DNA of 40,716 bases from Methylotenera sp. (GTDB lineage Bacteria; Pseudomonadota; Gammaproteobacteria; Burkholderiales; Methylophilaceae). Each line of letters begins with the position of its first letter. Position 1 is the stretch's first letter. Shown here piece by piece: positions 1 to 8,972 of this stretch. The stretch is taken from the NCBI GenBank assembly GCA_017880905.1, contig JADGRO010000025.1, positions 1 to 40,716 on the forward strand, in the 5' to 3' direction. The notes beneath the pieces were generated by a model that worked only from the letters and a program-made list of their open reading frames with translations, did not search any database and was not told where the DNA came from. The position numbers were made by a program, and so were the translations under genes.

Positions 1-1
1 T

Positions 2-400
2 GACCAAGCTAAGGGTGGCAAAGCAATACCTGTCCCTTTATCAAGTGAAGCGGTAGAAGTACTGCGTGGAGAGTTGTTTAAGCATCCTACGCATGTTTTT
101 ACGTATCGAGGCAATAAGGTAAACCAAATCAACACAAAGGCATGGCGTGCTGCGCTGGTACGTGCTCGAATAACTAACTTTAGATGGCATGATTTACGCC
201 ATACTTGGGCTAGTTGGCATGTGCAGAATGGTACGCCTTTGGCAGTACTAAAAGAGCTAGGTGGTTGGGCTGATTATGATATGGTGCAAAAGTACGCGCA
301 TCTATCTGCTGACCATTTAGCAGAGTATGTTGAGCGCGTTTCAGGAAAGTTTGAAACTGGTAAGGGTACGTTAGCTACGAATCAGCTACGTCATGGTTAA
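2..400 (+). CDS. Tyrosine recombinase/phage integrase, C-terminal part (5' end outside window)
   Basis: The reading frame is open from base 2, so the gene begins outside the window. About 132 residues are visible. They carry the C-terminal catalytic signature of tyrosine recombinases: HDLRHTWASWH (the H-x-x-R box), then a GGW segment (LGGWADYDMV), then the nucleophile tyrosine in VQKYAHLS. The family cuts and rejoins DNA at att sites through that tyrosine. The gene ends 36 bp from the 3' end of tRNA-Pro on the opposite strand, the usual placement of an island integrase next to its tRNA attachment site. The element it belongs to should therefore extend leftwards. An internal ATG at 74 is not the start, because the frame continues upstream with integrase-like sequence. 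Whether the upstream half is intact cannot be seen. Confidence 0.9.
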   Translation, partial: DQAKGGKAIPVPLSSEAVEVLRGELFKHPTHVFTYRGNKVNQINTKAWRAALVRARITNFRWHDLRHTWASWHVQNGTPLAVLKELGGWADYDMVQKYAHLSADHLAEYVERVSGKFETGKGTLATNQLRHG

Positions 401-406
401 ATAAAA

Positions 407-434
407 AAGCCTATCTATTAAGAATGGCTTGTTT
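407..434 (+). terminator. Weak terminator-like hairpin after integrase
   Basis: AAGCC (407-411) and GGCTT (426-430) can pair around a 14-base loop and are followed by GTTTATT. It lies directly after the integrase stop. The stem is short, so this is tentative. Confidence 0.3.
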
Positions 435-436
435 AT

Positions 437-513
437 TGGTCGGGACGGCAGGATTCGAACCTGCGACCCCATGCCCCCCAGGCATGTACGCTACCAGGCT
501 GCGCTACGCCCCG
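437..513 (-). tRNA. tRNA-Pro (anticodon GGG)
   Basis: Read on the minus strand this gives a 77-base cloverleaf. The acceptor starts CGGGGCG and ends CGTCCCG-ACCA, with CCA encoded at 437-439. The D-arm is GCGCAGCCTGGTAGCGC-like. The anticodon stem CATGC/GCATG encloses CTGGGGG with GGG at positions 34-36, and the T-arm contains GGTTCGAATCC. It reads Pro codons CCC and CCU. Its 3' end faces the integrase at 2-400, so the 3' half is the likely attachment site. It closes the translation block downstream of the merR-type gene. Confidence 0.95.
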
Positions 514-545
514 AACCAGATTGCCATTGATAGCAACGAGGCTGC

Positions 546-551
546 ATTATA
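546..551 (-). promoter_or_regulatory. Possible -10 element for tRNA-Pro
   Basis: A perfect TATAAT reads on the minus strand at 551-546, about 33 bases before the tRNA 5' end. No convincing -35 is seen at 16-18 bases upstream, so the assignment is weak. Confidence 0.3.
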
Positions 552-636
552 AATCAAAAGTACTTGGCGCTGATTAGCACAATTGAATTAAAACTGAGAA
601 ACGATAAATAGCGGCCAGAGTGAACTTAAGTCGGCC

Positions 637-655
637 AAAAGCGCGCTTACGCGCG
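637..655 (-). terminator. Terminator hairpin overlapping the merR-type stop codon
   Basis: On the minus strand GCGCG-TAAG-CGCGC is followed by TTTT (640-637). The TAA stop of the preceding gene (649-647) lies in the hairpin loop, so termination of translation and of transcription are physically superimposed. The U-run is short. Confidence 0.5.
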
Positions 656-1051
656 AAGTAATTGTATGACTTCGCCTATTTCTTTTTTAAACGTAAAGAA
701 ATCAAAATCATTCGCTGATTCCGATTGTATGCGTGTATTTTGAGGGCTTATTTGCGGTATAACTGCAGTTTCTAATTTGTCTTCCGCACCATCTAAGCGA
801 TTACGTGCGCCGCTAATGGTAAACCCCTGTTCATAGAGCAACTCGCGAATTTTGCGGATCAGTAATACTTCATGATGCTGATAATAACGGCGATTGCCAC
901 GACGTTTTACCGGTTTCAGCTGGGTGAATTCCTGCTCCCAATAGCGCAACACATGTGGTTTTACACCACATAACTCACTTACCTCGCCAATGGTAAAGTA
1001 CCGTTTGGCGGGGATAGGTGGTAATTGCATTTTTGCGGACGGGTCTAACAT
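647..1051 (-). CDS. MerR-family transcriptional regulator
   Basis: This 134-residue protein has an N-terminal MerR winged helix-turn-helix at about residues 17-85. Signatures are YFTIGEVSELCGVKPHVLRYWE, starting near residue 18, and GNRRYYQHHEV. A short helical tail follows, with no cysteines suggesting metal binding, so the effector is unknown. It lies 19 bp downstream of ihfA on the same strand, a conserved position in betaproteobacteria, and is probably the last gene of pheS-pheT-ihfA-merR. Met8 (position 1030) is an alternative start just before the conserved PPIPAKRYF block. Neither start has a strong ribosome-binding site. Confidence 0.85.
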   Translation of the reverse strand: MLDPSAKMQLPPIPAKRYFTIGEVSELCGVKPHVLRYWEQEFTQLKPVKRRGNRRYYQHHEVLLIRKIRELLYEQGFTISGARNRLDGAEDKLETAVIPQISPQNTRIQSESANDFDFFTFKKEIGEVIQLLRA

Positions 1052-1070
1052 GATTTTAATTTACAAAGCC

Positions 1071-1361
1071 TTAAGCGTAGTGCTCTTCTACTTTGCCTTT
1101 TAATTTTTGACTGGCATGAAAGGTCACCACGCGACGCGCTGTAATTGGTATTTCTTCGCCTGTCTTTGGATTGCGGCCTGGGCGCTCAGATTTTTTGCGC
1201 AATTCAAAATTGCCAAAACCTGATAATTTCACACTATCGCCTGTTTCCAACGCGGTGCGCACTTCTTCAAAAAACGCTTCCACCATGTCTTTCGCCTCAC
1301 GTTTATTTAAGCCCACTTGCTCAAATAATAAATCGGCCAAATCCGCCTTTGTTAATGTCAT
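1071..1361 (-). CDS. ihfA: Integration host factor subunit alpha
   Basis: This 96-residue HU/IHF-family DNA-bending protein pairs with IHF-beta (not in this window) to bend DNA at specific sites. Visible features are the N-terminal dimerisation helices ([20 protein letters not shown]), the [15 protein letters not shown] strand, the DNA-binding arm with [18 protein letters not shown], and the proline that intercalates in the minor groove. Length is as expected (E. coli 99). GGGG lies about 6 bases before the ATG. It sits 42 bp after pheT, the same order as in E. coli, so it is probably co-transcribed with pheST. Confidence 0.95.
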   Translation of the reverse strand: MTLTKADLADLLFEQVGLNKREAKDMVEAFFEEVRTALETGDSVKLSGFGNFELRKKSERPGRNPKTGEEIPITARRVVTFHASQKLKGKVEEHYA

Positions 1362-1403
1362 GCAAATCCCCTGAGCTTTTTAATACTTATTCTAAATTAC
1401 AGC

Positions 1404-3755
1404 CTAATTGCGTAACGATGCGCCGAATTGTTTTTCCAGCAATTTAAGCAGTTCGGCCATTGCTGCTTCTGCTTCAATATCCAACAAAGTTTTATGAGTA
1501 TCTTGCATAAGTACAAGAAATGCAAGGCTTTTTTTATTTTCTGCGATACCTTTTCCTTGGTAAACATCAAAAAGTTGTATCTGATGCAACAGTGGAATTC
1601 TAGCTTTATGCACAGCATTTACAATAGTCTGAACGGGTAAATTTGCATCTACCACAATGGCAATATCACGACGCATTGGCAAAAATTTGGATACCTCTTG
1701 GTATTTTGTCAACTTGGTTTTCATAAGTAATTCAACCGCCAACTCAAACAAAACCGCATTTTTTGGCAGACTATAGTGCTGCTGCCATTTTGGGTGTAAC
1801 TTACCCAGCCAGCCGATTGGTTTATTATGTAAATAAACGCGAGCAGATTGCCCAGGATGCAAGGCTGGATGTACATCTGCTCGATACTCCGCTTGGTTTT
1901 TCATTAAGGCATCTACAGTGGCTTTTACATCGTAAAAATCTACATCACGCGCCTTAGCACCCCATTGCTCTGGCTGCACTTCACCGTAACATAAGCCTGA
2001 AACTTGCGTTTGCTCGCGATAACTTTTCTTCTCGGCAAAATAGCTCGCACCCACCTCAAACAACATTGCGCGCTCTTGTTTACGATTTAAATTGTATACC
2101 AGTGCATCCAGCAAACCGCCCCACAAGCCGCTGCGCATCACGCTCATGTTACTGGCGATGGGGTTTTTCAGCTTGATTGGGTTTGCATTACCCATCAAAT
2201 CGCGCTCCCAACTTTCATCTACAAAGCTATAAGTGACCACTTCTTGATAACCTTGATTTTGCAAAACAGCTGCCATGGAAGCCTTATTCCATGCGGTCTC
2301 TCCCGCTGCCAAAATATTCAAATTAGCAGTCGGTATAATCGCAAGGATTTTATCGTAACCATGCAGACGCGCGATTTCCTCGATTAAATCTTCCTCGCAC
2401 GCGATGTCGAACCTATAAGTGAGCACTTTTACCGCAAAACCTGCAGCGGTTTCGCTATATTCAAAACCCAATTGTTTTAGTAATGTGCCGATCGTTTTTT
2501 GCGGAATTTCAATGCCCAGCACTGAAATCAAGCGTGCATAGCGCAAATTCACAATATTTCGCACAGGTAACTTGCTCACGACTTCGGTAATTCCACCCGC
2601 TTTACCACCGCAAATCTCTAAAATTAAAGCTGTAGCACGCTCTAGCGCTTGTTTGGTATTGCCAAAATCCACGCCACGTTCAAATCGATAAGACGAATCT
2701 GTGTTTAAGCCCAATCGGCGCGCTTTGCCAGCAATCACATCTGGCGTAAAAAATGCGCTTTCTAAAAATATTGAGGTGGTAGTATCGGTGACTGAAGTTA
2801 GTTCGCCACCCATAATGCCCGCCAACGCAATCGCGCCACTGTTATCGGTAATTACCAAATCATCATTGGTTAATTTAACTTCTGTATCATTCAGCAACTT
2901 TATTTTTTCATTAGCTTGCGCAAACCGCACATTAATATCACCCCTGATTTTAGCTAAATCAAACGCGTGCATGGGTTGACCAAGCTCCAACAACACATAA
3001 TTGGTAATATCCACAATGGCGCAGATGCTACGCACACCGCTACGCTCAAGGTTGCGCAACATCCAATCTGGCGTTTTACTTAACGCGTTCACGCCTTCAA
3101 TCACCCGCCCATAATAGGCAGGACAAGCCTCTGGCGTAGTCACTTTTACAGCCTGCTCTTTACTGGTTTGTGCAGACGTTTTGATTGCGGCAGGTACAGT
3201 TAAAGGCGTGCCCGTAATAGCCGCCACGTCACGCGCGACACCTAAAATACTTAAGCAATCAGCACGGTTTGGTGTGAGTTTTAAGGTAAACAGATTATCA
3301 TTCAGGCTTAAATATTCGCGTATGTCTTGGCCAGTTTTAGCGTCACTTGGCAATTCTAACAAACCACTCGCATCCTCTGCCAGGCCAAGCTCTTCAGCAG
3401 AGCACATCATGCCAAACGACTCCACACCGCGCACTTTGGCTTGCGTAATACTAATGCCTGGCAATTCTGCACCCACTAAGGCACAAGGCACTTTTAAGCC
3501 AATTCTTGCATTACTTGCACCGCAGACAATCTGTAATGTCTTATTACCTACATTAACTTTGCACACTTGCAAACGATCCGCATCGGGATGTTTAACTACT
3601 TCGACAATCTCGCCAATTACCACTTTTGTAAATGGTTTACCCACAGGCGTCATTTCTTCCACCTCTAGCCCCGCCATGGTCAACGCGTGGCTTAAGGCTT
3701 GCGAATCAAGACTTGGATTAACAAATTGGCGAAGCCAGTTTTCTGAAAATTGCAT
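1404..3755 (-). CDS. pheT: Phenylalanyl-tRNA synthetase beta subunit
   Basis: This 783-residue subunit of the cytoplasmic (alpha-beta)2 PheRS charges tRNA-Phe with phenylalanine. The N-terminal tRNA-binding (EMAP/OB) domain is at about residues 40-150 (VVIGEIVEVVKHPDADRLQVC). It is followed by the B3/B4 editing domain (about 205-380), the B5 domain, and a C-terminal FDX-ACB domain (about 690-780; KYQEVSKFLPMRRDIAIVVD) that contacts the tRNA anticodon region. Length is normal (E. coli 795). The start lies 6 bp after the pheS stop, so translation is probably coupled. No defects are visible. Confidence 0.97.
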   Translation of the reverse strand: MQFSENWLRQFVNPSLDSQALSHALTMAGLEVEEMTPVGKPFTKVVIGEIVEVVKHPDADRLQVCKVNVGNKTLQIVCGASNARIGLKVPCALVGAELPGISITQAKVRGVESFGMMCSAEELGLAEDASGLLELPSDAKTGQDIREYLSLNDNLFTLKLTPNRADCLSILGVARDVAAITGTPLTVPAAIKTSAQTSKEQAVKVTTPEACPAYYGRVIEGVNALSKTPDWMLRNLERSGVRSICAIVDITNYVLLELGQPMHAFDLAKIRGDINVRFAQANEKIKLLNDTEVKLTNDDLVITDNSGAIALAGIMGGELTSVTDTTTSIFLESAFFTPDVIAGKARRLGLNTDSSYRFERGVDFGNTKQALERATALILEICGGKAGGITEVVSKLPVRNIVNLRYARLISVLGIEIPQKTIGTLLKQLGFEYSETAAGFAVKVLTYRFDIACEEDLIEEIARLHGYDKILAIIPTANLNILAAGETAWNKASMAAVLQNQGYQEVVTYSFVDESWERDLMGNANPIKLKNPIASNMSVMRSGLWGGLLDALVYNLNRKQERAMLFEVGASYFAEKKSYREQTQVSGLCYGEVQPEQWGAKARDVDFYDVKATVDALMKNQAEYRADVHPALHPGQSARVYLHNKPIGWLGKLHPKWQQHYSLPKNAVLFELAVELLMKTKLTKYQEVSKFLPMRRDIAIVVDANLPVQTIVNAVHKARIPLLHQIQLFDVYQGKGIAENKKSLAFLVLMQDTHKTLLDIEAEAAMAELLKLLEKQFGASLRN

Positions 3756-3761
3756 GTTGTT

Positions 3762-4751
<990 letters not shown>

Positions 4752-4793
4752 TCATTTTACTTTGAATTAGGTCTTATTTAAAAATTTAAGCAT

Positions 4794-4815
4794 AAAAAAA
4801 GAGGCCGCAGCCTCT
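4794..4815 (-). terminator. Terminator/attenuator between rplT and pheS
   Basis: On the minus strand GAGGC-TGCG-GCCTC is followed by TTTTTTT (4800-4794). It begins 18 bp after the rplT stop. It probably reduces read-through into pheST. The + strand sequence after the hairpin is also T-rich, so it could act in both directions. Confidence 0.8.
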
Positions 4816-4832
4816 CTTTTTAATTGGATAAT

Positions 4833-5192
4833 TTAGGCTGATAAGCCAGTTTTTGCAATTTCTACAAATTTGGCAAAGGCGACTTTATCAAACACCGCTA
4901 AGTCCGCTAATACTTTGCGATCCACTTCTACCGCTGATTTTTTCAAACCATTCATAAAGCGGCTATATGTTAAGCCACACTCACGTGCACCAGCGTTAAT
5001 ACGTGCAATCCACAAAGTACGGAACTGGCGTTTTTTCTGACGGCGGTCACGATATTGATATTGACCCGCTTTCATTACCGCTTGTTTGGCAACACGATAA
5101 ACGTTTTTACGACGGCCGCGATAACCCTTAGCGGCGTTTAATACTTTTTTGTGTCTTGCGCGTGCAACGACACCACGTTTTACTCTAGGCAT
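4833..5192 (-). CDS. rplT: 50S ribosomal protein L20
   Basis: This 119-residue, strongly basic, early-assembly 23S rRNA-binding protein of the large subunit shows the family hallmarks. These are the N-terminal [27 protein letters not shown] helix, [22 protein letters not shown], and [13 protein letters not shown] in the C-terminal domain. In E. coli L20 represses translation of rpmI-rplT; an RNA operator was not identified here. The start is 10 bp after rpmI. Confidence 0.97.
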   Translation of the reverse strand: MPRVKRGVVARARHKKVLNAAKGYRGRRKNVYRVAKQAVMKAGQYQYRDRRQKKRQFRTLWIARINAGARECGLTYSRFMNGLKKSAVEVDRKVLADLAVFDKVAFAKFVEIAKTGLSA

Positions 5193-5202
5193 ATCGGTCT
5201 CC

Positions 5203-5400
5203 TTAGCGTGTTGGCATCATGGCGCGAACGCGTTTGACGTCAGTTGGTGAGATGATCGAAGTACCACGTAATTTACGTTTTTGTTTAGTGGTTTTCTTGG
5301 TAAGAATATGGCGCAAATGTGAATGCGTACGTTTCACCTTGCCATTTCCTAAGAACTTAAAGCGCTTTTTGGCGCTGCTCTTTGTTTTCATTTTTGGCAT
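5203..5400 (-). CDS. rpmI: 50S ribosomal protein L35
   Basis: This 65-residue basic protein has the L35 pattern [20 protein letters not shown], then HILTKK and TKRKR-like segments. It is a structural component of the 50S subunit. It lies between infC (73 bp upstream) and rplT (10 bp downstream), the universal IF3-L35-L20 order. A GGAG ribosome-binding site lies just before the ATG. Confidence 0.97.
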   Translation of the reverse strand: MPKMKTKSSAKKRFKFLGNGKVKRTHSHLRHILTKKTTKQKRKLRGTSIISPTDVKRVRAMMPTR

Positions 5401-5473
5401 TTTTTTCTCCTTAAGAGTAGTTAAGAGTGCCTAGGCATGCCATTTTTAGCCGTATCACTCACAAAAACTTTAC

Positions 5474-6091
5474 TTATTCTGTTGCTGCTTTTTCAGCAAC
5501 TTTTTCTACTTTTTTCTCAGCAGTTTTTTCTGCCGGCTTTTCAGTACTTTTTTCTTTAACTGCCTTCACTGGCACTTTTTTGGCTGGCGCTAGCACCATC
5601 ACCATTTGTCGGCCTTCCATTTTAGGAAACTGCTCGACCACTGCATGTTCCTGCAAATCTGCTTCTACGCGTTTTAATAAGGCTAGCCCAAATTCTTGGT
5701 GCGTAATCTCGCGGCCTCTAAAACGTAGTGTAATTTTGGCTTTATCACCCTCACCCAAAAAGCGGATGATATTACGTAATTTAATCGCATAATCGCCATC
5801 ATCAGTACCTGGGCGAAACTTAATTTCTTTAATAACTACTTGTTTTTGTTTAAGTTTTTGTTCATGTTGGCGTTTACTTTCAGCATACTTAAACTTACCA
5901 TAATCCATCAATCTACACACTGGTGGCACTGCATTCGGTGCAATTTCTACCAAATCTATATCGGCTTCTTCTGCTTTAGCAAATGCCTCTTGCAAACTCA
6001 CAATACCTAGCGGTTCGCCTTCTACGCCCACCAAACGAATTTCGGGTGCGGTAATATCGCCGTTAATTCGTGTATCTTTGTCTTGTGCTAT
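5474..6091 (-). CDS. infC: Translation initiation factor IF-3, ATA start
   Basis: IF-3 binds the 30S subunit, prevents premature 50S joining and proofreads the start codon. The conserved N-domain is [20 protein letters not shown] then [22 protein letters not shown]; the linker is [13 protein letters not shown]; the C-domain is [21 protein letters not shown]. The N-domain begins upstream of any ATG, GTG or TTG start (the first would be TTG at 6034, inside the domain). In frame, ATA at 6091-6089 gives a product starting (M)[11 protein letters not shown] and has AAGGGG 6 bases upstream. The predicted protein is 205 residues, longer than E. coli (180) because of a Lys/Glu/Ala-rich tail after about residue 170. 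The family is known for non-canonical starts that allow IF-3 autoregulation, and this fits. Confidence 0.9.
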   Translation of the reverse strand: MAQDKDTRINGDITAPEIRLVGVEGEPLGIVSLQEAFAKAEEADIDLVEIAPNAVPPVCRLMDYGKFKYAESKRQHEQKLKQKQVVIKEIKFRPGTDDGDYAIKLRNIIRFLGEGDKAKITLRFRGREITHQEFGLALLKRVEADLQEHAVVEQFPKMEGRQMVMVLAPAKKVPVKAVKEKSTEKPAEKTAEKKVEKVAEKAATE

Positions 6092-6111
6092 CTTTATCCC
6101 CTTCGCATTAT

Positions 6112-6190
6112 TATCAATCGCAAACTTTGTTGTAAAAACTTGCCGTACGAAAATGTACTGTCTTCGTTTTTACGCCGCGTCTGCGACTGC
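6112..6190 (-). repeat. GTAC-hairpin intergenic repeat, copy 1 (infC leader)
   Basis: Read on the minus strand this contains GACGCGGCG (6181-6173), a GTAC-loop-GTAC hairpin (6158-6145), then AAGTTTTTA and AACAAAG (6131-6125) followed by an ATTGAT. The same elements in the same order occur on the + strand at 24256-24365 in the nuo operon. The intervening sequence differs but keeps the central GTAC stem, which points to a dispersed palindromic repeat family. It occupies the thrS-infC gap and would be transcribed into the infC leader. Confidence 0.55.
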
Positions 6191-6255
6191 ACTAGTGCGA
6201 ATGGGTACATTTATTCCTAACTCAAAAAAATTAAACCGCGCTAGCCCAAACAAGC

Positions 6256-8163
6256 TTAAACCTTAGTTTCAACTTCTGCTTTCAATCGAGCAATCAGCTC
6301 GCTTACTGGCATAGAACCTAGGTCTTCACCTTTTCTGGTACGCACGGCCACATGTCCTGCTTGCATCTCACGCTCACCCGCCACAAGCAAGTAAGGCATT
6401 TTTTGCATGCTATGTTCGCGTATTTTATAGGTAATCTTCTCATTTCTCAAGTCATATTCGCATCTGATGCCATTTTTCTTCAATGTTTCAACCACTTGCA
6501 ACACATATTCGGCTTGATTGTCAGAAATATTCAACACCATCGCCTGCACAGGCGCCAACCAAAGTGGCATTGCACCAGCGTAGTTTTCAATCAAAATACC
6601 GATAAAACGCTCCATAGAGCCCACTATGGCGCGATGCAACATAACGGGTCTTTTTCTAGAGTTATCCTCTGTCACATATTCTGCGCCTAAGCGTTCTGGC
6701 AAGTTGGGGTCTAGTTGCATGGTACCGCATTGCCATAAACGGCCTAAACTATCCTTAAGCGTAAATTCAATTTTAGGGCCGTAAAACGCCCCTTCGCCTG
6801 GCTGTAAATCAAAATCTAAGCCATTTAATTTAAGCGCGTTAGCAAGTGAAGTTTCGGCTCTATCCCAATCTGCGTCAGTGCCAATGCGCTTTTCCGGTCG
6901 GGTAGATAATTTTACCAACACATCTTTAAAACCAAAATCGCCATAAGCTTTGTAGAGCATTTTGATGAAATCGGCGACTTCGGCTTCTACTTGTTCTTCG
7001 GTACAGAAAATATGCGCGTCGTCTTGGGTAAAGCCGCGCACGCGCATCAGGCCGTGCAAGGCGCCAGATGGCTCATTACGGTGACACGAGCCGAATTCTG
7101 CGAGTCTTAGTGGCAAATCACGATAACTATGCAGTGTGCTGTTAAAAATCTGCACGTGGCCTGGGCAATTCATCGGCTTCACCGCGTAATCGCGATTTTC
7201 AGATGATGTGATAAACATATTGTCGTGATAATTTTGCCAATGGCCAGATTTCTCCCATAAAGTCTTATCCAGCACTGTCGGCGTACGCACTTCTTGGTAG
7301 CCATAGTCGATGAACATTTGGCGCATGTATTGCTCAATCTCTTGCCAGATGCTCCAACCGCGCGGATGCCAAAACACCATGCCAGGCGCGTCGTCTTGCA
7401 TGTGGAAATAATCAAGCTGCTTGCCTAATTTGCGGTGGTCTCGCTTTTCGGCTTCTTCCAGCTGGAACAAATACGCATCAAGCTCTTCTTTGTTACGCCA
7501 AGCCGTTCCATACACGCGCTGCAACATCTCGTTATTGCTATCGCCGCGCCAATAAGCACCTGCCAGCTTCATCAGCTTAAACGCTTTTAATTTTCCCGTA
7601 TTAGGCACATGCGGGCCGCGGCACAAGTCGGTAAATGCGCCTTCGGAATACAATGAAACATCTTCATTAGCTGGAATAGAAGCAATAATCTCGGCCTTGT
7701 AATGCTCGCCAATACTTTTAAAATAAGCCACTGCTTCATCACGCGGCAATACTTTACGCGTTACCGGTTCATCTTTTTTAGCCAGTTCCGCCATTTTTTG
7801 CTCAATTAAAACCAAGTCTTCGGGCGTAAACGCGCGTTTATAGCTGAAATCGTAGTAAAAACCATTTTCAATCACAGGGCCGATGGTTACTTGTGCATCA
7901 GGAAACAGCTCTTTCACCGCATACGCCAAAAGGTGTGCAGTAGAATGGCGAATAATGTCTAAACCTTCTGGAGTTTTGTCAGTAATAATCGCCAAATCGC
8001 TATCTTGTTCAATCACATAGCTGGTATCGACAATCTTACCATTCACCTTACCCGCCAGCGCAGCCTTAGCTAGACCCGCACCGATATTCATGGCAACATC
8101 GGCCACGCTAACAGGCACATCAAAGCTGCGTTGTGAGCCATCTGGTAAGCGAATTACGGGCAT
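6256..8163 (-). CDS. thrS: Threonyl-tRNA synthetase
   Basis: This 635-residue class II synthetase charges tRNA-Thr. The TGS domain is at residues 1-60 ([20 protein letters not shown]). The editing domain at about 62-225 includes [17 protein letters not shown] (the HxxxH site) and [12 protein letters not shown] with its Cys and His. The catalytic core has [10 protein letters not shown], with the zinc-ligand Cys, and [28 protein letters not shown]. The C-terminal anticodon-binding domain starts near 535. Length is normal (E. coli 642). It follows tRNA-Val by 36 bp and precedes infC by 164 bp, in the usual order. The E. coli gene autoregulates through its leader; no comparable operator was identified. 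Confidence 0.97.
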   Translation of the reverse strand: MPVIRLPDGSQRSFDVPVSVADVAMNIGAGLAKAALAGKVNGKIVDTSYVIEQDSDLAIITDKTPEGLDIIRHSTAHLLAYAVKELFPDAQVTIGPVIENGFYYDFSYKRAFTPEDLVLIEQKMAELAKKDEPVTRKVLPRDEAVAYFKSIGEHYKAEIIASIPANEDVSLYSEGAFTDLCRGPHVPNTGKLKAFKLMKLAGAYWRGDSNNEMLQRVYGTAWRNKEELDAYLFQLEEAEKRDHRKLGKQLDYFHMQDDAPGMVFWHPRGWSIWQEIEQYMRQMFIDYGYQEVRTPTVLDKTLWEKSGHWQNYHDNMFITSSENRDYAVKPMNCPGHVQIFNSTLHSYRDLPLRLAEFGSCHRNEPSGALHGLMRVRGFTQDDAHIFCTEEQVEAEVADFIKMLYKAYGDFGFKDVLVKLSTRPEKRIGTDADWDRAETSLANALKLNGLDFDLQPGEGAFYGPKIEFTLKDSLGRLWQCGTMQLDPNLPERLGAEYVTEDNSRKRPVMLHRAIVGSMERFIGILIENYAGAMPLWLAPVQAMVLNISDNQAEYVLQVVETLKKNGIRCEYDLRNEKITYKIREHSMQKMPYLLVAGEREMQAGHVAVRTRKGEDLGSMPVSELIARLKAEVETKV

Positions 8164-8199
8164 GCAAATCCTATTAAACTATTTAAAATTCTTAGTAAT

Positions 8200-8276
8200 T
8201 GGTAGGCAGTAGCAGGCTCGAACTGCTGACCTCTTGGATGTCGACCAAGCGCTCTAACCAACTGAGCTAACCGCCT
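8200..8276 (-). tRNA. tRNA-Val (anticodon GAC)
   Basis: This is a 77-base cloverleaf on the minus strand. The acceptor AGGCGGT pairs with ACTGCCT, with one G-U pair, followed by discriminator A and an encoded CCA (8202-8200). The D-arm contains TAGCTCAGTTGGTTAGAGC. The anticodon stem CTTGG/CCAAG encloses TCGACAT, giving anticodon GAC. The T-arm AGCAG/CTGCT encloses TTCGAGC. It reads Val GUC and GUU. It lies just upstream of thrS on the same strand, so the two may share a primary transcript. Confidence 0.95.
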
Positions 8277-8287
8277 GAAAGCCCTGT

Positions 8288-8316
8288 ATTATAGCCCGCG
8301 GAGCCAATGGAAACAA
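8288..8316 (-). promoter_or_regulatory. Promoter for tRNA-Val (and possibly thrS)
   Basis: On the minus strand TTGTTT (8316-8311) and TATAAT (8293-8288) are separated by exactly 17 bases. They are followed by a G/C-rich discriminator (ACAGGGC), typical of stringently controlled stable-RNA promoters. The tRNA 5' end is 12 bases downstream of the -10. Confidence 0.7.
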
Positions 8317-8368
8317 GCAATTAGAAAGCATGAATGGATGTTTTGTAAGGTGGAAAAGCCTATTCAAC

Positions 8369-8953
8369 CTATTTGTCTTTTTTAACAAACTCTCTCACAC
8401 GACTACAAGCCTCAAATGCCACGTTCATAGTGTATCGGATTGACTGTATCTCTACACTAATGCGATTCTTCTCATATAAATAACGCCAATCTTCGAAAGC
8501 ACTGCTTAGCGACTCAATACATGTGTGAATATTTACACCATTTTCAAGTTGATATCCCGGCCTAACATCACTTGAGGCAGTGATAAAGATTTCTTTACCT
8601 GCTTTGGGTATATTTGCATATAACTTAGCTGGATTGTGCCCCTTTATTTTGTTACCGTATGTGTTGTTTATAGTTTTTAAGTAAAGCTCAATGCTGAACG
8701 CCGCATTTACAACAAATGGGACGGTGCTACTGCCTTTATACGGAGATTTTCTAAGGTGGTTGCTATAAATAGTGTTTGCGACCTCAGCAAACGAATTTGC
8801 TACGCCATACATCTGGTCGTTTTCAGTAACTCCTTTGAGCAAGCCTTTTTTGCTCAAAAAATCACGAGCGACCTTAGCGTCTTTTTCCATATCACCGCTA
8901 GCTTCATAAGAGCCAACCAGAACACCATTTAAAAGGATATCTTTTTTAACCAT
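8369..8953 (-). CDS. Hypothetical protein, HEPN-like helical domain (tentative)
   Basis: The protein has 194 residues when started at ATG 8953 (MVKKDILLNG), which has GGGG 8 bases upstream. A longer frame back to 9109 lies entirely inside the mltB gene and is rejected. I do not recognise the family firmly. The middle segment VVNAAFSIELYLKTI followed by KIKGHNPAKLYANIP resembles the core of HEPN-type helical bundles, which have a substrate-binding or RNase role in many toxins and accessory proteins. No clear R-x(4-6)-H nuclease motif is visible, so catalytic function cannot be claimed. There is no signal peptide. It starts 19 bp after mltB on the same strand and could be read through from it. 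It lies just upstream of the tRNA-Val promoter and is the least conserved-looking gene in this stretch. Confidence 0.6.
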   Translation of the reverse strand: MVKKDILLNGVLVGSYEASGDMEKDAKVARDFLSKKGLLKGVTENDQMYGVANSFAEVANTIYSNHLRKSPYKGSSTVPFVVNAAFSIELYLKTINNTYGNKIKGHNPAKLYANIPKAGKEIFITASSDVRPGYQLENGVNIHTCIESLSSAFEDWRYLYEKNRISVEIQSIRYTMNVAFEACSRVREFVKKDK

Positions 8954-8972
8954 GCCATACCCCGCTTCCCTG

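Noticed and set aside
4764-4793. Short frame MLKFLNKT between rplT and pheS as a pheM-like leader peptide
   Set aside because: It has a single Phe, no ribosome-binding site, and begins after the terminator hairpin, so it could not drive Phe-dependent attenuation.
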